Assembly (NCBI GenBank): GCA_029210175.1
Contig: JARGPL010000023.1
Span: 1-32,184, forward strand
DNA length: 32,184 nucleotides
Reading direction: 5' to 3'
Source of the DNA: Minwuia sp.
GTDB taxonomy: Bacteria; Pseudomonadota; Alphaproteobacteria; Minwuiales; Minwuiaceae
Position numbers and translations under genes: made by a program. The notes beneath the pieces are model-generated. The model searched no databases and was not told the DNA's origin. It worked only from the letters and a program-made list of their open reading frames with translations. Of this stretch, positions 16,386 through 23,574 are shown one piece after another. Position 1 is the stretch's first letter, and each line of letters opens with the position of its first letter.

Positions 16386-19300
16386 GCCAGTTCACTTTCC
16401 TGCGCGATGATTTTCCGGCCCTCTTCGATTTCGCGGAGAAGGCCGAACACATGGCACTTTCCGATGCGCGGAGTTCATGCTTCTACGCCCGCCTGACGCT
16501 GGAGGCGGCGGTCGACTGGCTCTACAGGGCGGATGCCACGCTGAAATCGCCGTACCAGGAAACGCTTGCCGCACGTATCCACGAGGCGACCTTTCGCCAG
16601 CTTGTCGGCACGGCGCTGGTCACGAAGGCGCAGATCATCAAGGACCATGGCAACCGCGCGGTTCACGACAAGCGCCCGGTCGCGAAGAAGGCCGCCGTCA
16701 CCACCCTGCGCGAACTTTTTCACCTGCTCTACTGGCTCGCCCGCACCTACAGCAAGGATGCAACGCCTGCCGCGGGCCTGCAGTTCGATCCAGCGCGGCT
16801 GGAAGCGACGATCAACGTCACTGCCAGCACCGTCGAACAGATCCGCAAGCTGAGGGAGGAGCATGACAGGCACCTCGCTGACCTGGCGGTGGAACGCAAG
16901 ACACGGCTGTCCGTCGAGGACGAGCGACTGAAGCTCGAGGCGAGCGTGCAGGCCCTCCAGGCGGAGATCGCAGCGGTCAAGAAGGCCAACCAGGCCGTGC
17001 CGGACAATCACGACTATGACGAGGCAACGACGCGAGATGCCTTCATCGACCTGTTGTTGCACGAAGCAGGCTGGCCGCTGGATCAGGAGCAGGACATCGA
17101 GTATCCGGTGGTTGGAATGCCGAGCACCAGCGGTGACGGTTTCGTCGACTATGTGCTGTGGGGTGACGACGGGAAGCCGCTGGCCCTCGTAGAGGCCAAG
17201 CGATCACGCAAGGATGCCATGGTCGGCCAGCAGCAGGCAAAGCTGTACGCAGACTGCCTGGAGACGATGCACGGCAGACGCCCGGTGATCTATTGCACCA
17301 ATGGCTACCAGCACTGGCTCTGGGATGACCGGATGTATCCGCCCCGGGCCGTCAGCGGTTTCATGAAGAAGAGCGAACTCGTGCTGCTGCACCAGCGCCG
17401 CACGACCCGCCGCAAGCTGGATACTGTCCCGGTCGATGAGGCGATCGCCGGCCGTTACTACCAGACCCGCGCGATTCGGCGGGTCGGGCAGACCTTCGAG
17501 ACCGATCGACAGCGCCGTGCCCTGCTGGTCATGGCAACCGGGTCTGGCAAGACCAGAACGGTTGTGGGATTGATCGACCAGTTGATGCGGGGCAACTGGG
17601 TCCGGCGGGTACTGTTCCTGGCCGACCGGATCGCGCTGGTCAGACAAGCACACGGTGCCTTCAAGACGCACCTGCCGTCGTCGCCCAGCGCCAACCTGCT
17701 GGAGCGGCATGACGCATCGAAGAATGATCACAACGGCGCGCGTGTCCTGCTGTCCACCTACCCCACCATGATGCGCATGATCGACGACCTCAACGGCGCG
17801 GAGAGGCGCTTCGGCGCCGGTCATTTCGACCTGGTGGTGATCGACGAGGCACACCGCTCCGTCTACCGGAAATATCGGGCAATCTTCGACTATTTCGATT
17901 GCCTGCTGATCGGGCTGACCGCCACCCCGCGCGATGAAAGCGACCACGACACCTACGCCCTGTTCCAGCTGCAGACGGGGGTTCCGACCGACTACTACGA
18001 ACTGGACCAGGCCGTCAGCGATGGGTTCCTGGTACCACCCGAGGCGATCTCCGTACCACTCAAGTTCCAACGGGATGGCATCCGCTACGATGACCTTTCT
18101 GATGAGGAAAAGGAGAGATGGGACGCCCTCGACTGGAGCGATGGCGACGACTCGCCTGACGCCGTGTCTGCTTCCGATGTGAACAAGTGGCTGTTCAACA
18201 CCGATACCGTTGACAAGGTGCTGGAACACCTGATGACCAACGGGGTGAAGGTGCAGGAGGGGAGCAGGCTGGGCAAGACGATCATCTTCGCCAAGAACAG
18301 CCGCCATGCGCGTTTCATAGCGGAGCGCTTCGACATCAACTATCCGCACCTGAAAGGGCAGTTCGCCCGGGTGATCGATTACAGCGTCGACTATGCCCAG
18401 TCCCTTATCGATGACTTCTCCGATGCCGGAAAGGCACCACACATCGCGATATCGGTCGACATGCTGGATACCGGTATCGACATCCCGGAAGTGGTCAACC
18501 TGGTGTTCTTCAAGATCGTTCGGTCCCGCACGAAATTCTGGCAGATGATCGGTCGCGGCACACGCCTGTCACCAGACCTGTTCGGGCCTGGCGAGCACAA
18601 GGACCGCTTCCGGGTGTTTGACTTCTGCCAGAACTTCGAATTCTTCAGCCAGAACCCAACGCTCGTTGATGGCAGCAATGGTGCCTCGATCGACGAGAAG
18701 CTGTTCTGTGCCCGTATCGACCTGATGGGCACCATTGACGGCATTGTCGATGAGATTGTTCCTCCCTCCGGTTCTTCTGCAGCACCGGGCCTGAACGAAG
18801 GAGCCAATCAGGCACCGTTCGTCGCGCAGCCGGGCCTCGAAGCCCTTCGGGAAAGTCTCGAACAGCGTCTCTTCGAAGAGGTATCAGCCATGAACCTCGA
18901 CAACTTCATCGTCCGCAACAGGCGTCGGGAGGTGGAACGGTTTCAGGTCCGGGCGAACTGGCAGGATCTGAACGCCGAAGACCAGGAGACCCTGAAGGAC
19001 CATGTCGCCGGATTGCCCAGCGCCTTCACTGACGATGACCTTCAGGCCAGGCAGTTCGATTACCTTGTACTGCTGGCGCAGCTGGCGCTGCTCAAGGGTG
19101 GTACAACGTTCCCCAGGTACCAGGAACGCATGCAGACCATCGCATCTGCCCTGGAAGACCTGGGTGCCATCCCGATGGTGGCGGCTCAGATGACACTCAT
19201 TCTCGATATCCTGACGCCCGATTGGTGGCAGGACGTGACCGCATCAATGCTGGAAGAGGTGCGGCAGAAACTGCGCGGCCTGGTACGGCTGATCGAACCC

Positions 19301-19858
19301 GCCTCGCGCAAGATCGTTTATACCGATTTCCAGGACGAGATCGGAGCAGGGGTCACGTTCGACCTGCCCGATGTGAGCGTAAACGCGGATCTCGGCCGCT
19401 TCCGGGAAAAGGTGCGGCAGTTCCTCAAGGAGCACGAAGATCACATCGTGCTGCAGAAACTCCGGCGCAATGAACAATTGACGCCGCAGGATATCGAGGA
19501 ACTGGAACGAATGTTCCTTGAGGCCGGTATCGCTGGCAGCGAGGACCTGAAGAGACTGCAATCCGAGGGTGGATTGGGAATCTTCCTGCGGTCACTTGTC
19601 GGGCTTGATCGCGAAGCGGCCAAGGCTGTACTTGGAACATTCGTCGCCGACAAGTCGCTGAACGCCAATCAGATCGAGTTCGTCAACATGATCATCGACC
19701 ACCTGACGGATCAGGGAATCATGGAACCCTCCATGCTCTACGAGAGCCCATTCACAGATTTCGACGATCAGGGTGTCAGCGGACTGTTCCCGATGGCGGA
19801 TATCCATGAACTGATATCTCTCCTGAAAGACATTCGACAGCATGCAATCGCGTCCTGA
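16382..19858 (+). CDS. hsdR: Type I restriction-modification endonuclease/translocase subunit HsdR
   Basis: HsdR pumps DNA with ATP and cuts it when the complex meets unmethylated targets. This protein has 1158 residues. The N-terminal ~115 residues resemble DUF4145 (SSCFYARLTLEAAVDWLY, then DHGNRAVHD), followed by a short coiled coil (about 155-205). The PD-(D/E)XK nuclease has Asp256 (FVDYVLW) and EAKR (Glu271, Lys273). The SF2 motor has MATGSGKT (384-391), DEAH (488-491), GLTATPRDE and the DTGIDIPEVVNL/QMIGRGTRL motifs. The last ~250 residues fit the EcoEI-type R C-terminal domain, suggesting a type IB-like enzyme. It overlaps the GmrSD-like gene by ATGA and ends the hsd locus. Confidence 0.97.
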   Translation: MSQFTFLRDDFPALFDFAEKAEHMALSDARSSCFYARLTLEAAVDWLYRADATLKSPYQETLAARIHEATFRQLVGTALVTKAQIIKDHGNRAVHDKRPVAKKAAVTTLRELFHLLYWLARTYSKDATPAAGLQFDPARLEATINVTASTVEQIRKLREEHDRHLADLAVERKTRLSVEDERLKLEASVQALQAEIAAVKKANQAVPDNHDYDEATTRDAFIDLLLHEAGWPLDQEQDIEYPVVGMPSTSGDGFVDYVLWGDDGKPLALVEAKRSRKDAMVGQQQAKLYADCLETMHGRRPVIYCTNGYQHWLWDDRMYPPRAVSGFMKKSELVLLHQRRTTRRKLDTVPVDEAIAGRYYQTRAIRRVGQTFETDRQRRALLVMATGSGKTRTVVGLIDQLMRGNWVRRVLFLADRIALVRQAHGAFKTHLPSSPSANLLERHDASKNDHNGARVLLSTYPTMMRMIDDLNGAERRFGAGHFDLVVIDEAHRSVYRKYRAIFDYFDCLLIGLTATPRDESDHDTYALFQLQTGVPTDYYELDQAVSDGFLVPPEAISVPLKFQRDGIRYDDLSDEEKERWDALDWSDGDDSPDAVSASDVNKWLFNTDTVDKVLEHLMTNGVKVQEGSRLGKTIIFAKNSRHARFIAERFDINYPHLKGQFARVIDYSVDYAQSLIDDFSDAGKAPHIAISVDMLDTGIDIPEVVNLVFFKIVRSRTKFWQMIGRGTRLSPDLFGPGEHKDRFRVFDFCQNFEFFSQNPTLVDGSNGASIDEKLFCARIDLMGTIDGIVDEIVPPSGSSAAPGLNEGANQAPFVAQPGLEALRESLEQRLFEEVSAMNLDNFIVRNRRREVERFQVRANWQDLNAEDQETLKDHVAGLPSAFTDDDLQARQFDYLVLLAQLALLKGGTTFPRYQERMQTIASALEDLGAIPMVAAQMTLILDILTPDWWQDVTASMLEEVRQKLRGLVRLIEPASRKIVYTDFQDEIGAGVTFDLPDVSVNADLGRFREKVRQFLKEHEDHIVLQKLRRNEQLTPQDIEELERMFLEAGIAGSEDLKRLQSEGGLGIFLRSLVGLDREAAKAVLGTFVADKSLNANQIEFVNMIIDHLTDQGIMEPSMLYESPFTDFDDQGVSGLFPMADIHELISLLKDIRQHAIAS

Positions 19859-20313
19859 CAGTTACGGGTGATCACGCCTGCTGGGGTTTGTGACTGCAGC
19901 GCCAGCGGTCTCAGGTCAGGCTTTGCCGATGACTTGCATGCCAGCGATTCGATTCCCTCTATTTGCCTGATGCAGACCTGAGGAAGCTCGTATTCCAAAC
20001 GAGACCGGAAGTGAGCTCATTCTGATCGAACTCCGGCCCAAGGTACTGATATTGAACGCGGTCCTTTTTTCACCGGAATCCGATTGACCTGCAGGTTCGC
20101 GTCAACCCGCTCAAGACACCAGGAACGCGCATAAATCCTCATGCAACACACAGTCAGGATTCCGAATGATGTGCCTGCAAAGACGGGCAACAACTTCAGC
20201 GTCGTTCGCCATGACCCGCTGCATCAAGGTGCCCCATGGGTGCCCCGAGAATTAAGAAGCCCATCCGGAAAATCACCAGATACCGAAATCACTAACAATT
20301 TCATTAGGATAAA
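19859..20313. other. Gene-free stretch between hsdR and tRNA-Val
   Basis: There is no convincing gene in these 455 bp. Small open frames exist on both strands, but none has a ribosome site or a recognisable sequence. The region is less GC-rich than its surroundings and lies directly at the 3' side of the tRNA, where integrase genes and attachment sites of islands are usually found. No integrase fragment could be recognised. It contains the GGTGCCCC direct repeat described separately. Confidence 0.7.
20228..20246. repeat. Direct repeat GGTGCCCC x2, 11-bp period
   Basis: Two copies of GGTGCCCC (20228-20235 and 20239-20246) are separated by ATG, placing them 11 bp apart on one face of the helix. 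They lie 68 bp from the 3' end of tRNA-Val. Paired short repeats beside a tRNA attachment site can be integrase arm or excisionase sites; that role is only inferred here. Confidence 0.45.
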
Positions 20314-20388
20314 TGGTGGGCGCGGCTGGGATTGAACCAGCGACCCCTACGATGTCAACGTAGTGCTCTCCCACTGAGCTACGCGCCC
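20314..20388 (-). tRNA. tRNA-Val (GAC anticodon), CCA encoded
   Basis: Read on the minus strand, the 75-nt gene folds as a full cloverleaf. The acceptor stem is GGGCGCG/CGCGCCC with an unpaired A and encoded CCA. The D arm is GCTC-AGTGGGA-GAGC. The anticodon stem CTACG/CGTAG encloses loop TTGACAT, giving anticodon GAC. The T arm is GCTGG-TTCAATC-CCAGC. The 3' end points toward the defence island, which fits use of this gene as an integration site. A good promoter lies just upstream. Confidence 0.97.
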
Positions 20389-20392
20389 TCCG

Positions 20393-20419
20393 GCACCCCC
20401 GTGGGAACGTTGGGGGTGC
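20393..20419 (-). other. Hairpin in the tRNA-Val leader
   Basis: A perfect 8-bp inverted repeat, GCACCCCC (20393-20400) and GGGGGTGC (20412-20419), encloses an 11-nt loop. It lies between the tRNA promoter and the mature tRNA 5' end, ending 4 bp before it. No T-tract follows in either direction, so it is not a classic intrinsic terminator. It may be a processing or leader structure of the tRNA precursor. Confidence 0.55.
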
Positions 20420-20426
20420 GGGCGGT

Positions 20427-20455
20427 TCTATAGCCGGGGCAGGGCGGGGCCGCAA
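20427..20455 (-). promoter_or_regulatory. Sigma-70-type promoter for tRNA-Val
   Basis: On the minus strand, a -35 box TTGCGG (20455-20450) and a -10 box TATAGA (20432-20427) are separated by exactly 17 bp. A GC-rich discriminator (ACCGCCCGC) follows, as is usual for stable-RNA promoters under growth-rate control. The predicted transcription start is about 30 bp upstream of the mature tRNA. Confidence 0.65.
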
Positions 20456-20507
20456 GGGGTTTTGGCGGATGTGGCTGCTGGCACGGCCCAGCGGCCCTAC
20501 GGGCCTG

Positions 20508-21239
20508 TCAGCTGCCGGTGAAGCGCGGAGCGCGTTTTTCGTTGAATGCGGCGGTACCTTCCGCAAAGTCGTCGGAATTGCGGATGGTCTCGATATCACG
20601 CCGGGCCAGACCGGCCAGTTCGGACGGCCCCCTGGGCAGGGTCGCCGCCACATGGCGTTTCAGGGTACGCACCACCAGCGGCGCCATGGCGGCAAGACGG
20701 GTTGCCTGATCCAGTGCCACCTCCATCAGATCGGCCTGCGGCACCACCCGATTGACCAGCCCGACCTCATAGGCGCGCTGGGCCGACAGCGGGTCCCCCA
20801 ACAGCATGAATTCCATCGCAATCTTGTGGGGAATGCGCGAGACGAGAGAACTGATCAACCCGCCAGACAGCCCCACCTTGGCCTCCGGATAGATGAAACG
20901 GGCGTCATCGGCCATGACACAGAGGTCACAGAACTGCACCAGGATGAAGGCGCCGCCGACGCAGGTGCCATTGACCGCGGCAACCACCGGCTTGTCGACG
21001 GCAACCCCGACATCGGGACTGAAAGGCCAGATCTCCGGCGGGTCGGACAGGTCGGCCCCGACGGAGAAGTGCTTGCCGGCACCGGTCAGCACGGCCGCAC
21101 GTTCCGGGCCGTCCTGGAACCGTTGCCAGGCGGCGGTCAGTTCGTCGCCCAGGTCGCGTGACACGGCGTTGTACTTGTCGGCGCGGTTCAGGGTGATGAT
21201 GGCGACATCGCCCCTGATCTCGTAACTGATCAGGCTCAT
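20508..21239 (-). CDS. Enoyl-CoA hydratase/isomerase (crotonase) family protein
   Basis: Crotonase-fold enzymes hydrate, isomerise or hydrolyse CoA thioesters. The protein has 243 residues, with GKHFSVGADL (first oxyanion-hole region), AAVNGTCVGGAF (second), and YPEAKVG followed by LVSRIPHKIAMEFMLLGD. The Glu corresponding to rat crotonase Glu164 is present (YPE), but the Glu144 position in the GGGCE block is Ile here (GGAFI). A classical hydratase role is therefore doubtful, and an isomerase or hydrolase is possible. ATG at 21239 directly abuts the MaoC stop. It is the last gene of the minus-strand HAD-MaoC-crotonase operon, suggesting breakdown of an acyl-CoA. Confidence 0.9.
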   Translation of the reverse strand: MSLISYEIRGDVAIITLNRADKYNAVSRDLGDELTAAWQRFQDGPERAAVLTGAGKHFSVGADLSDPPEIWPFSPDVGVAVDKPVVAAVNGTCVGGAFILVQFCDLCVMADDARFIYPEAKVGLSGGLISSLVSRIPHKIAMEFMLLGDPLSAQRAYEVGLVNRVVPQADLMEVALDQATRLAAMAPLVVRTLKRHVAATLPRGPSELAGLARRDIETIRNSDDFAEGTAAFNEKRAPRFTGS

Positions 21240-21755
21240 CTATGCGTCCTCCCCAGGGTTCGCAGTTGGTTTCGGATCGGGATTGCGTTTCTTCACCAGA
21301 TAGCTGTGGCTGCCTTCCAGCACCTGCACGCCATCCTGATTGTGCACGGTGGCCCGGCAGACCACCACGCCCGTGGTGCGGCCGGGGCGCAGTTCGCTGA
21401 TGGTCAGCAGCGGATAGAGCGTGTCCCCGGCGTAGACGGGGGCCAGGAACTTCGCCGACGCCTCGATGAAGCCGATCAGGGATTCGCCGATCACATGCGG
21501 GAAGATGCCGGCGCCGGCTGCCGTCTGCGCCATGACCTGCAGACCATGGGCAAGCAGCCCCCGATGCCCCTGTCGCTTGCAGTATTCCTCATCATAATGG
21601 ATCGGGTGATTGTCCCCCGAAGTCAGCTGGAACGACGCGAACAGCGCATCGGTCTGGGTGCGGGAATTGATGTAGAATTCCTGCCCCAGTTCCAGATCCT
21701 CGAACCAGGACGGTTCGCACATCCGGTGCTTTGCCGGATCGAAAGTCTCGCTCAT
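21240..21755 (-). CDS. MaoC-family (R)-hydratase-like dehydratase
   Basis: MaoC-like hotdog proteins add water to or remove it from acyl-CoA substrates. The protein has 171 residues, with the hydratase-2 motif region LTSGDNHPIHYDEEY (Asp and His as the catalytic pair) followed by GHRGLLAHGLQVMAQ. PVYAGDTLYP, and the LRPGRTTGVVV strand, are typical of the fold. A proline-rich C-terminal tail (NPDPKPTANPGEDA) is probably disordered. The start overlaps the HAD stop as ATGA and the stop touches the crotonase start, so the three genes are read together. The substrate is unknown. Confidence 0.9.
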   Translation of the reverse strand: MSETFDPAKHRMCEPSWFEDLELGQEFYINSRTQTDALFASFQLTSGDNHPIHYDEEYCKRQGHRGLLAHGLQVMAQTAAGAGIFPHVIGESLIGFIEASAKFLAPVYAGDTLYPLLTISELRPGRTTGVVVCRATVHNQDGVQVLEGSHSYLVKKRNPDPKPTANPGEDA

Positions 21756-22498
21756 CCTCTACCCCTCCCCTGTGGGCCCATGGTGCTGCCCCGCCGCAGA
21801 TATTGCGGCAGGTCCGCGACCGAGCCGAGCACGACATCGGCCAGCGGTGCCAGATCCGGCCGGTCACTGGTGCCGGACAGCACGCCGACGGCCAGCCCGG
21901 CCCCGCCGCTGCGCGCCATTTCCAGATCATGGACATTGTCGCCCACCATGGCGACTGTGTCCGGCGCGCAGCCGACATGCGCAGCAAAGCGGTGCAGCTG
22001 ATCCGCCGCCGGTTTCGGACGTGGCACGGAATCATAGCCCTGCACCAGGCTGAAACAGTCCAGCAGGGTCAGCGCCCGCAAGGTGGCGATCGCGCTTTCC
22101 GCGCCGTCATTGGTGGCAACCCCGAGCAGGTATCCGGCGGCCCGCAAGTCAGCCAGCGCGCCCCCCACCCCCGGCAGGGCGACCGCCCGTGCCGCACCTT
22201 CGGTCACGCAGGCGCGGTTGAAATGGTCGATCATTGCCTGACGCGGGTTCGCGTCGTCATCAGCCAGGTCGGGATACCAGAGGTCCACGGTCTCCGCGAT
22301 CGTGCCTGCCGCGATGACGGACCCCGCCCTGAACCGCTGTGCCGCCGCATCATACCCCCCCGCGTCGAGCAGCTGCGCGGCGCGTGCCTGGTCGCCCGCT
22401 GCCGCTTCTGCCGCCAGCATCGCCATCACCGGATACCAGGTCCGGTCGAAGTCGATCAGCGTCCCGTCCTTGTCGAACAATATCGCGCGCAGCGCCAA
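21752..22498 (-). CDS. HAD-family phosphatase (phosphoglycolate phosphatase-like)
   Basis: The protein belongs to the haloacid dehalogenase superfamily, subfamily I, typically phosphatases of small metabolites. All four motifs are present: FDKDGTL (nucleophile Asp9), VATNDG, RPKPAAD (Lys) and MVGDNVHDLEMA. The start is TTG at 22498, preceded by a strong GGAGGAGG ribosome site at 7-8 bp; the frame is open further upstream but encodes an unlikely Pro/Arg/Gly-rich leader there. Length is 248 residues. It is the first gene of the operon with MaoC and crotonase, and diverges from the esterase gene with 91 bp between starts. Substrate uncertain. Confidence 0.9.
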   Translation of the reverse strand: MALRAILFDKDGTLIDFDRTWYPVMAMLAAEAAAGDQARAAQLLDAGGYDAAAQRFRAGSVIAAGTIAETVDLWYPDLADDDANPRQAMIDHFNRACVTEGAARAVALPGVGGALADLRAAGYLLGVATNDGAESAIATLRALTLLDCFSLVQGYDSVPRPKPAADQLHRFAAHVGCAPDTVAMVGDNVHDLEMARSGGAGLAVGVLSGTSDRPDLAPLADVVLGSVADLPQYLRRGSTMGPQGRGRG

Positions 22499-22555
22499 GC
22501 CAGATCCTCCTCCGCATGGCCCCCGTGTCCTTGCCCTTGGCACCAACTTGGGGGA

Positions 22556-22570
22556 ATGATGCGCCATCAT
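22556..22570. promoter_or_regulatory. Palindrome ATGATG-CGC-CATCAT in the divergent HAD/esterase region
   Basis: A perfect inverted repeat with 6-bp arms and a 3-bp centre lies between the divergent HAD and esterase genes, 19 bp upstream of the esterase start. Such a site could be an operator for either or both genes. Arms of this length can occur by chance, so the call is tentative. Confidence 0.35.
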
Positions 22571-22589
22571 GCGTCAGGGGAGGGCACGT

Positions 22590-23540
22590 ATGAAACAGGC
22601 CGACTACAGCAAACTGCTCGACGACGAGATCCGCGCCTTCATCGCGGAGACCGACAGCCATTACCCGCCAGACGCCGTGGACCATTCCATTGCCGAACAG
22701 CGCCGGGTCTACGACCGCATGTGCCGTGCCTTCTTTGCCGGCTACCCGGATGGCATCAGCGCCCGGGACAGCACCATCGAGAGTGCGGCTGGTCATCCCG
22801 TGCCCCTGCGCAGCTATGCGCGGGCAGGGCAGCCTGCCGCTGCGGCCGTGCTGTATCTGCATGGCGGTGGATTCGTGGTCGGCGGTCTGGACAGCCACGA
22901 TGACGTCTGCGCCGAGATCTGCGACCGCACCGGCTTCGATGTGGTGTCGGTCGACTATCGCCTGTGCCCCGAACACATGCACCCGGCCGCCTTCGACGAT
23001 GCGATGGCAGGCTGGAGGCATCTGCGCGCGGCGACTGATCTGCCGATCGTGCTGGCGGGCGACAGTGCCGGGGGCAACCTGGCGGCGGCCCTGGCGCATG
23101 CAACACGCGGCACGCGACCGCCACCGGTCGGGCAGGTGCTGGTCTATCCCGGTCTGGGCGGGGACATGGACCGCGGGTCCTATCTGATCCATGCGGATGC
23201 GCCGATGCTGAAACGAAGGGACCTGGTGTTCTACAAGGACCTGCGCAGCGGCGGGCGGGATCTGACAGGTGACGCCAGCTATGCGCCACTGTGGGACACG
23301 GATTTCCGCGGTCTGCCGCCAACTTTCGTGGCGTCGGCCGAATGCGACCCGATCTCGGACGATGGTGATACCTATGCCCGACACATTCGCGCCGCCGGCG
23401 GACGGGCTGTCTGGCTGAACGACAAGGGCCTGGTGCATGGCCACCTGCGGGCGCGTCACCGCAGCAGGCGTGCGGGCCAGAGCTTTGACCGCATCGTCGC
23501 CGCCATCGACAGTCTGGGACGGACGGGCGAACTGCCATAG
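22590..23540 (+). CDS. Alpha/beta hydrolase, hormone-sensitive-lipase (bHSL) family esterase
   Basis: This family hydrolyses carboxylic esters of short to medium acyl chains. With ATG 22590, preceded by GGGGAGGG, it has 316 residues; an ATG at 22569 lacks such a site. Seen: the HSL oxyanion motif HGGGF (from His91), the nucleophile GDSAGG (Ser159), a catalytic Asp in AECDPISD (Asp253) and the catalytic His in LVHGH (His283). SVDYRLCPEHMHPAA is the conserved substrate-pocket block. No signal peptide is visible, so it is probably cytosolic. It stands alone, divergent from the HAD operon and convergent with the DUF3179 gene. Confidence 0.92.
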   Translation: MKQADYSKLLDDEIRAFIAETDSHYPPDAVDHSIAEQRRVYDRMCRAFFAGYPDGISARDSTIESAAGHPVPLRSYARAGQPAAAAVLYLHGGGFVVGGLDSHDDVCAEICDRTGFDVVSVDYRLCPEHMHPAAFDDAMAGWRHLRAATDLPIVLAGDSAGGNLAAALAHATRGTRPPPVGQVLVYPGLGGDMDRGSYLIHADAPMLKRRDLVFYKDLRSGGRDLTGDASYAPLWDTDFRGLPPTFVASAECDPISDDGDTYARHIRAAGGRAVWLNDKGLVHGHLRARHRSRRAGQSFDRIVAAIDSLGRTGELP

Positions 23541-23554
23541 CCGGATTATCTGTG

Positions 23555-23572
23555 CCGGGTTGCCTGACCCGG
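23555..23572. terminator. Possible bidirectional hairpin between convergent genes
   Basis: CCGGGT (23555-23560) pairs with ACCCGG (23567-23572) around a 6-nt loop. It lies in the 34-bp gap between the convergent esterase and DUF3179 genes, where a shared terminator would be expected. There is no T-run on either side, so intrinsic termination is uncertain. Confidence 0.45.
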
Positions 23573-23574
23573 GT

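Noticed and set aside
17204-18442. 412-codon minus-strand open frame
   Set aside because: Antisense to the hsdR motor domain; no independent evidence for coding.
19859-20313. Possible integrase remnant next to the tRNA
   Set aside because: All frames were read by eye and none showed the tyrosine-recombinase R-H-R-Y pattern.
20141-20335. 64-codon open frame beside tRNA-Val
   Set aside because: It runs into the tRNA gene, has no ribosome site and resembles nothing recognisable.
21731-22903. 390-codon plus-strand open frame
   Set aside because: Antisense to the HAD gene and overlapping the esterase start; both real genes carry full catalytic motifs.
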